Source of the DNA: a virus | DNA length: 24,826 nt | Virus record (IMG/VR): IMGVR_UViG_3300021964_000497 | Coordinates: 1 to 24,826 of that record | Reading direction: 5' to 3' (one strand) | In this document: positions 15,373-22,900 of the stretch, piece by piece | Layout of the letters: the number at the start of each line of letters is the position of its first letter | Position numbering within the stretch: position 1 is the first letter of the stretch | Program-made: the position numbers and the translations under genes | Notes under the pieces: model-generated | Databases searched by the model: none | What the model was told of the DNA's origin: nothing | Seen by the model: only the letters and a program-made list of their open reading frames with translations

Positions 15373-16929
15373 TTAGAATTGTAATATAACCTTGATGTCT
15401 TCTTTTTGATTGGTTGATCTTGTCACAGATGGTCTATTGTCAACATAAATGATGTTTCCAGAGTATTTTGCAACCTCAGGGTTTGCAATTCCATTAGTAA
15501 ATGATTGACCAAGGTAGAATGTTCTATTATTTATTACGGTTGATACACCCGTAAAAGTACTATCAATGGATAAACCTTCAGCGACAGTTCCTCCAATAAT
15601 TTTCAGAGAACCATCTCCAGTCGGTGATGAAGTAAAATCAACTTGATCAAATCCATACTGCGGATTTGTAATTGCAGCACCAACAGTATTGAAACCAGAT
15701 TGTGATCTATCTTGCCATACTTTTAAAACTCCAGTAGATTGATCGTAACTTACAACCCTAGCAACAGCAGTAGTTCCAGTTGAAACTGTTTGTGTTACAA
15801 ATGAATCAGCATCATAACTAGCAGAACTATAACCAATTCCAGTCAATCTAAGGGCAGTTACCGCACTTGCTTTATCTGCGGTAAGAGGAGTATTTGTTCC
15901 AAAAGTGTTCGGTTTTTCTACAATACCAACTCTTGCAATTTGATTTCCTGTAACAAAGTCGGGATTTTGAATGTCATTCTCAAATCTAGAGTACATGAGA
16001 ACATTTTTTGCTCCCAATTCTCTATAAATGTCTGCTCCATGGCCACCCTGCGGAGAAATGATGACATCAAAGGTTGGTCTTGTAGTTCCAGTTGGAACTC
16101 CACCAGCAACTAAATCTATATTGCCATAAGTATATCCCGAACCTTGAGATGAAACTACAATAGATGCAACTTGGGAGTCGGCATTAATCGTAATTGTACA
16201 CTCCGCACCTGTTCCGTTTCCTTTGATTGGAACATTAGTGTAGACTGCATTTGCAGTTCCTAGTGCTACACCTCTACCGGTGATAACTACCGTTTTAATT
16301 GATCCATCTACAGCATTATCCCGAACAGATGCATTTGTTGTTGAATCTGCCCAGTCAGATGGAACAGGAATATAATTTGTAGAATCAAACTTAACAATGT
16401 CTGCTGGCGCAATAGTGTACAAATACTTCCAAATATATCCGTCTCCGCTAGAACCAGCAGCCCTTGGTTCTAAGTCTACAAATGTTGGTTCATCAAGAGA
16501 TGGAGCTCCATTTGGAGTCTCTGGAGTTGTTCCGTTCTGAAGGCAAACATAAACTCTATAGTCACTGTTCATTACATAAAATGATGCCCCATAAAGATTA
16601 GTTGCTCCAGATACTTTCGCAGTATTTGAAGTGTTGTAATCATGACGATACATGTCAAATGTATTGCCAGATTTCCACTCGATTTTTGGAACTACTAACC
16701 TTACATCACTACTCGTAATTTTTTTCAGTCCAATCATGGTCTCCCAGATTTCATTCTCATTATCAAAATTATCTACAGGAGATGGAGGACTGTTATCCCA
16801 ATTTGACTGAATATCGGTAGCGTTTGGCAGTCCAATAAAAGAGTAATAAGAACTACCAGAAGTAGTGATGCCGGCAAGAAAATTTCTTGCATTCAATATT
16901 CTAATTTGATCAGTAATTATTGCGGCCAT
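15373..16929 (-). CDS. 8: Baseplate wedge protein gp8, 518 aa
   Basis: gp8 is a baseplate wedge subunit. Similarity to T4 gp8 is clearest at the C-terminus (NIIYVDNRPSVTRSTNQKED, then IKVIL) against T4 MIYMENRPPIIMAMDQTEEI-NILF. It is also visible in the N-terminal third: EIWETMIGLKKI-SSDVRLVVPKIEW against T4 DMWTHMMGTVKV-PSMLDAVIPRRDW, and GDGYIWKYLYTI-PADI against GDGYVWEYLFEI-P. T4 gp8 is 334 residues. The extra 180 or so lie between these blocks and include one GYT unit (GSGYTYGNIDLVAGG, near 16120) and a GE/SGA-like unit (TTAVARVVSYDQSTGVLKVW). Two late-promoter-like sites precede it in the largest gap of the window. No clear Shine-Dalgarno sequence is seen. Confidence 0.93.
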   Translation of the reverse strand: MAAIITDQIRILNARNFLAGITTSGSSYYSFIGLPNATDIQSNWDNSPPSPVDNFDNENEIWETMIGLKKITSSDVRLVVPKIEWKSGNTFDMYRHDYNTSNTAKVSGATNLYGASFYVMNSDYRVYVCLQNGTTPETPNGAPSLDEPTFVDLEPRAAGSSGDGYIWKYLYTIAPADIVKFDSTNYIPVPSDWADSTTNASVRDNAVDGSIKTVVITGRGVALGTANAVYTNVPIKGNGTGAECTITINADSQVASIVVSSQGSGYTYGNIDLVAGGVPTGTTRPTFDVIISPQGGHGADIYRELGAKNVLMYSRFENDIQNPDFVTGNQIARVGIVEKPNTFGTNTPLTADKASAVTALRLTGIGYSSASYDADSFVTQTVSTGTTAVARVVSYDQSTGVLKVWQDRSQSGFNTVGAAITNPQYGFDQVDFTSSPTGDGSLKIIGGTVAEGLSIDSTFTGVSTVINNRTFYLGQSFTNGIANPEVAKYSGNIIYVDNRPSVTRSTNQKEDIKVILQF

Positions 16930-16947
16930 TTTGCTGGGGTTTTTACT

Positions 16948-16955
16948 TATTTATT
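16948..16955 (-). promoter_or_regulatory. Late-promoter-like AATAAATA (gp8, proximal)
   Basis: AATAAATA on the minus strand, with the predicted start about 13 bases before ATG 16929. It lies between two AAACCCC copies (16935-16942 region and 16957-16963). Confidence 0.5.
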
Positions 16956-16966
16956 AGGGGTTTAAT

Positions 16967-16985
16967 AACTAAATTTTATTTAGTT
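16967..16985. repeat. AT-rich inverted repeat overlapping a late-promoter-like site
   Basis: AACTAAAT and ATTTAGTT form a perfect 8-base stem with a 3-base loop, two bases after the stop of the giant upstream gene. No T-tract follows on the minus strand, so it is not a convincing terminator. The minus-strand octamer ACTAAATA (16977-16984) spans one arm and runs into the loop. Confidence 0.5.
16977..16984 (-). promoter_or_regulatory. Late-promoter-like ACTAAATA (gp8, distal)
   Basis: ACTAAATA on the minus strand, two bases after the TAA stop of the giant gene. The predicted start is about 42 bases ahead of gp8. Together with the site at 16948-16955 it gives gp8 and the 2504-residue gene two candidate late promoters. 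Confidence 0.45.
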
Positions 16986-16986
16986 G

Positions 16987-19900
16987 TTATACATCATAAT
17001 TGGATATCTTCAGTGGTACAAATCTTCTGACTGTAGCGGAAGTTGAAATTCCAGTTACGCCATTTTCATTATAGAAGTTGAAGTCAGATGATGAAGTTCT
17101 CGCCGTGGTGTTAATTTTACCAAAACTATAATCTCCAAAATAAGTGTTTACTCCAACATCGGTGAAGTCATAACCATTGTAACTCAGAACACTAACAGTA
17201 ATATCGTTAACCGTAGTAGAACCATATCCAGGGAGAGTCTTTTGGGTAGTTGCTGTACCAACAACCTCATAAACATTATCAATGCAGGTGGTCCCTACTC
17301 CAACTGCAACTGCATTTCCATATTTGAGTGAAGTAACACCAAATCCGATGTTAGAGTTTCTAACAACAAAGAAGTCACCAACCGCAAGACTGCTAACAGT
17401 AATTGCTGTTCCTACCAGAGTATCATTTCTTAGTGCAGAATTAGTAGGAATAAACATACTTAGAATCAATCCAGTAGATGCAACACCAACAATGCTAGTA
17501 GTTGCTACTCCAACAATAGTTCCAAAGTCACCACTATAAGTAATTCCCGCATTAAGTCTTTCAGCAAGAGCTGCTGGAGATTCAATAAGAACAACTGGTG
17601 GATTTGATTGTGAGTATCCAGTCTTGGCAGTACCTAGAGTGATTGAAGTTACGACCCCAGCAGTGATAGATGCCGTTGCAGTTTGTCTTTGCTCAGACCC
17701 AAGCCCAACAGGATTTCCAATAACAACAGTAGGTGCTGTGGTATATCCAACACCACCATCAGAGATTAAAATTGATGTGATTGTTCCCGCAGAACCAACA
17801 ATAGCAGTAGCTGCTGCTCCTACTCTTGCATCTTGTGAGACTAACAGAACATCCTTCTGGAAAGACAGTGATGTTCCACTCTCATTGTCTTGATTAAACA
17901 GAACTTGAACATTCTCGACATAGATATTTGTTGAACCAACTCCAACAGTCTGAATTATATTAGTTGTTGGGAAAATATTTGCTTTATATTGAGGTCTGTC
18001 CTTACCTACTCTTTCTCCATTAATAATCTTGTCTTCAGTTTGTTTGCACCAAGTAACCGGTCTTTCCATAGTGATGTTATTCGCAAGACCGGGACCATAG
18101 TATGCATTTGTAGTTACTTGTTCTGTGGAATCAATGCTGTAAACAAGTCTTCTGTCCTCATCAAAGTAAGATGACTGTCCTCTTGTCGAATCATAATCAA
18201 TATCTAAAGTATCACCTTCTTTGACAGTCTCAAGGATATCGACGGTCTTAACATCAACAGCTCCATTTCCTTTGTAGAAAAGAATATCCACAGTGTCACC
18301 AGGTTCTAATGGTTCTGGGAATACAATTGTACTTCCTCCATTAAAAATATATCCTTCACCTGGTACTTGAAGAATGTTATTGACGAGAACAATTAAGACA
18401 TCTTGAATGACAATACTTGAACCCTTAGATGCGATAATAGAAGTAATGCTTCCATCAATTTTGAGTTGGAAATCAGTTTTCTGTCCATCAAATTCATCAT
18501 CAAAACTATCCATTGTTTGGAGTTGGCCAATAGACCATCCAGCAAACTTATCCGAATAAATCTTTTCGATATTGATAGTAAATCTTTCAAAATCACCACC
18601 AAGAGTTGGATTTGTTGGAATTCCTGTAGGACCACCCGTGGGAAGAGTCAAGAATTGACCTGCTCCATATCCAAATCCAGTGTTAGAAATTTCAAAGTCA
18701 ACAATATCAGAACCAAATCCAACATTAACATTAATTTTAGCTTGAGAACCAACTCCAGTTGAAGGTTCAGCAAGACCATCAGTTTGATAGACAAGAGGAA
18801 TGTTCTCATAAGAAAGTGGGTCTTCAATAATCACTTCTGGTGGATTTATAGAAGTATATCCCTCACCAGGACTTGTTATATGCACTGTTTCAAGAAGGTG
18901 TCCAGCACTAATAGTAGCGACACCAATATGAGTTACTGTTTGAATACCAACAGAACTGCTTGCGACACCAACGCGAACAATGCCAACTGATGGATTGAAA
19001 ACCCTGACGAGGACAGAAGTGCCTGCTGGAATATCAAGAGAAGATACACTACTAATACCTATAGTTACCGAAGTTGTTCCAAAACCAGTGATTGTAGTTG
19101 GTCTGCTGAAGAAAGTTCCAACGCCAATTGAGGTCGCAGCCCCAGCATTAAATTCAAGGAACTTAAATACGCTATTTTCATTATTAAGAGTGATTGTCGT
19201 GCTGCTAGCAGCAACTGTTGTTGCCACACTGGTAAGAACATCATATTGTGTAGATGCTCTATATCCAGAACCTGTACTTCCAATAGTGATGGCAGAAATA
19301 GTTCCAGCGACAGATACTGTTGCTGTGCCACCAGCAGAGACGAGAGGTTGATAACCAAATCCACTAGAAGAACCAACAGAAACGATAACTCCACCAATAG
19401 GAAGATTAGAAGAATTTACATCATTGGTGATAGTTTGTCCATCATTAACAAAGATTGCAGATGTAATACCTGCCTGTTCTGCAAGAGTGAAGTTTTGATT
19501 TAACCCTGGAATTTGAATGATATCGTTAATTAGGATAATGGCGTTGTCATCTTCATATCCAGTAGTATCCGAACCACTAGACTTTAATGCGAATGTGTCA
19601 TTAGATCCATTAAACTGGTCAGAAATGTCATCAAAGAGATAATTTGTGCCATATGTTCTGGTAATTGATCCTGGAGTTCCAGATCTTAAAAATACTCTTC
19701 CTTGGAATGTGGAACTGGTTTCAATTCCAGTCCAATCTCTCTCTGAGGGTCTAACAAAATTGATATCAAAAACGGGAAGATTGCCATAAGGAGCTTCGAC
19801 AAAATTGAGAGTATTATTTACAATATTGTAATTTCCCTGAACCTTAGTTACAAGTGCTCCAGTAGAATAACCTGCTCTTCTTGTTCCAAGCCATGCTCTT

Positions 19901-22900
19901 TGAACTCTTACGATATTTGTAGAACCAACGCCAACTGATTCTACTTTCATAATTTCATCACCGATCTGAATTAAGTCGCCGCCAGAAATAGATCCAATTC
20001 CACTCATATACATGGAACTTTGACTTGAAAATAATTGATCACTCAAAGAAGAAGTAAGCGCAGTTGCAACGACTGGAGACTGAATATAGTTATCGATAGC
20101 AATTAGACACTTAGTATTTTGGTCATTTGCAGTAAATGTATGTGAAGTTCCAATACCGACTGTAGTGATGTCAAAATAATCGGTTGGTACAGGTGCCAGT
20201 GCCTTTTCTGCAGTATCTGTAAGTCTAATTTTATTGGAATCAATTTTAATTACATATACATCTTCTGGAAGTTTGTCAGTGTTACCAATTCCAGAAATGT
20301 TTGTTAATCCAATACCAATATTTTCCGTTGTTCCTGCACCTGGAGTAGAATAAGTTAATTTTTCTCCCGTTACAAAGAAATGATTTGGTATTGTAATTGC
20401 ATCTTGAATTTCAATTTCTGTACTAGAACCAATAACACTTTCATCAGTGGAATCAATGTACCTTTCAAAAACATCATAACCACCATATTGGAGCCTAAAT
20501 GCTCTTCTAATATCTACATGAGTTCCTGAATATGAACCATACTGAGTATCAATATACGCATTATTAAAATCAATATCTACACTAGCAGAACCATCATCAT
20601 CATACTTAATGTAATTGTAGAAGGTTTTTACTTCAGCATTAATTCCCGAATTCGGTGTGAATGTCAATCTAACGATATCGCCATCAACAGTTGCACCAAA
20701 AGTACCAAGACCCGCTGAAGAAACGCCATCGCTAGTTATTACTCCATATTCACTTAGGAAAGTATCTTCAAAGTCAGGACCCTTATCAACTAAAAGCAAT
20801 TCGCTCAACTGATGCTGATTATTATCTGGGTCAGATATCTGAACAATAAAGTATGCTCCATTATATGTTCCATTATCAAACTCTGCGATTGCATTTTCGG
20901 TTGGAGAACCACTAGATGCAATAGAAGTTGGTAAAGCGCCTATTTCTGCATGAGTTAATCCGAAAGATCCAACACCAACCCCCTCACTTGAGATTGCAAC
21001 AACCACTGTATTGACAGAAGATGCTATTGATACATTTGGTGTAAAGTCTACCTTAACATTAGACCCATCAATATATGCATTATATGTACCAAATCCAGTA
21101 TATCCTCCAGACCAAGCATCAAGGCCAATGGTTGACAGTTCGCCATATTCAACCAAATCTACAGTAGTACCATCGTGGATGAGATTTATTTCATCATATT
21201 CATAATCATTGTCAACAGTTTTTACTTGAACAAGAATTTTGGCTGCTTGATATGTACTCGCAATACTTACAATATTTGTAGTTGTGCTAACAGGAACAGA
21301 TTCACTAGTAGTTGTTATTTTAACTGCCCCACCATAATGAGCAGATCCAATACTAGTAACAACATCGCCAATATTATACGAAAGAGTGAATATATTATAT
21401 GGATTGAACTCATATTTGTTTGGGTAGAATTGTAGAACACCGTCCGTCCCATCAAGAGAATAATCAAAAGAGCCCAACTCTGTTTCTGTGCTTGTTATAG
21501 CATATTGATTCAAATATCCGGCACCAAGTTTGTCATGAAGAACGCTAACAATTTGAATCTGAGCTTCCGCAGTATTGTCTGGATCTTGAATATAAGTTAC
21601 GAACTTATGGGAATGTGCATCGCTAATTGACCAACGAGCAACTTCACTAAATCTAGTTGCCCTTGGTCTACTATTAAACTGACCTGCCACATTGTCAACA
21701 TTAAGAACCCTGTTTCCTACAGACTCTTCATAATCTGTCAAAATTTTGTTTTTAAAATTTATTATATCAGAAAAACCAGACTTATTATTTTCAGTTACAA
21801 TATCAAAATTAGTTACGCAATTTAGATCAGGATATCCAATAAAATCAATAGTATTGCTAAAGTAAGATTGAGTCGTTCCCAATCCAACTATTGGATTAAC
21901 TTCTGGAGAATTTTCAATAATAAGATCAGAAAATCTCTTAAATCCAGATGTATGATTTAAAGACCCAACAAGATCATCCCAAGTTTCTAAATCAACTTTA
22001 GATCTGAGGGAATAAGAGAACTTTTGGTAATAATCACTATCCTGAATAACCTGTCTAGTATCATTTAAGAATCCAGTGATATCTTCCCATCCGGATTCAA
22101 CTCTGGAAGTAGCAGCAATATCATAACTTGAATCAGATTTAATAATTGATGAAATAGTTCCTCTAGTTCTAGAAGATTGTCCTTCAACAATATGCCCCTT
22201 TGTAAAATCTCTGTTGGCTCTAATCTTCAGATATCCATTATTGTTGTCCCACCTTTCAACAACACCGGTTGCATTTTCATCGCTGAGTGAAATAATATCT
22301 TCACCAATGATAAAGTCGGTTGTTGTCAGAGTAACATCAAAAGTTGGGAAGTGCTTTTTGGGAATAATTCTTCCAGCAGACCTAGAAGAGCTAAATGTCC
22401 CTGGAGATTCTCCAGTCGAAAGATATCCATCAAGACTGAATGTCACAATACCAATTCCACCAATATTTTCATTAATATCAGAAACAACGAATAACTTATA
22501 GTTATAGTTCTCAGAATTATAACCCCTACCAGTGTTTACAATCTCAACAATACCTTGTGGATTAGTTGATGCAATTCCAACACTAGTATTTTCAATCATA
22601 ATTTCATCACCAATCGCAAATGGGAAAGCACCAACAGTGCTGATTCCAGATGCCAAAGTAACAGTGACATTTTTTGTTCCAGAATCATATGACATGGAAC
22701 CTATTCCCATGCCATTACTATTTTTAGTTGCGAGAAGTATTGGTTTGACATAAGAAATACCATAGGTATTGCTTACAATTTCGAGTTGATTTGAACCAAA
22801 TTCAAATCTCAAATCAACTTCAGTCTTTTGCTCTCCAGTCTCACCATCAAGTAGAATAATCTTTGGTTCAAGTGAACCATATCCATATCCATAAGATGTA

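Noticed and set aside
16967-16985. Terminator after the giant gene
   Set aside because: The stem is almost all A/T and is not followed by a T-tract on the minus strand.
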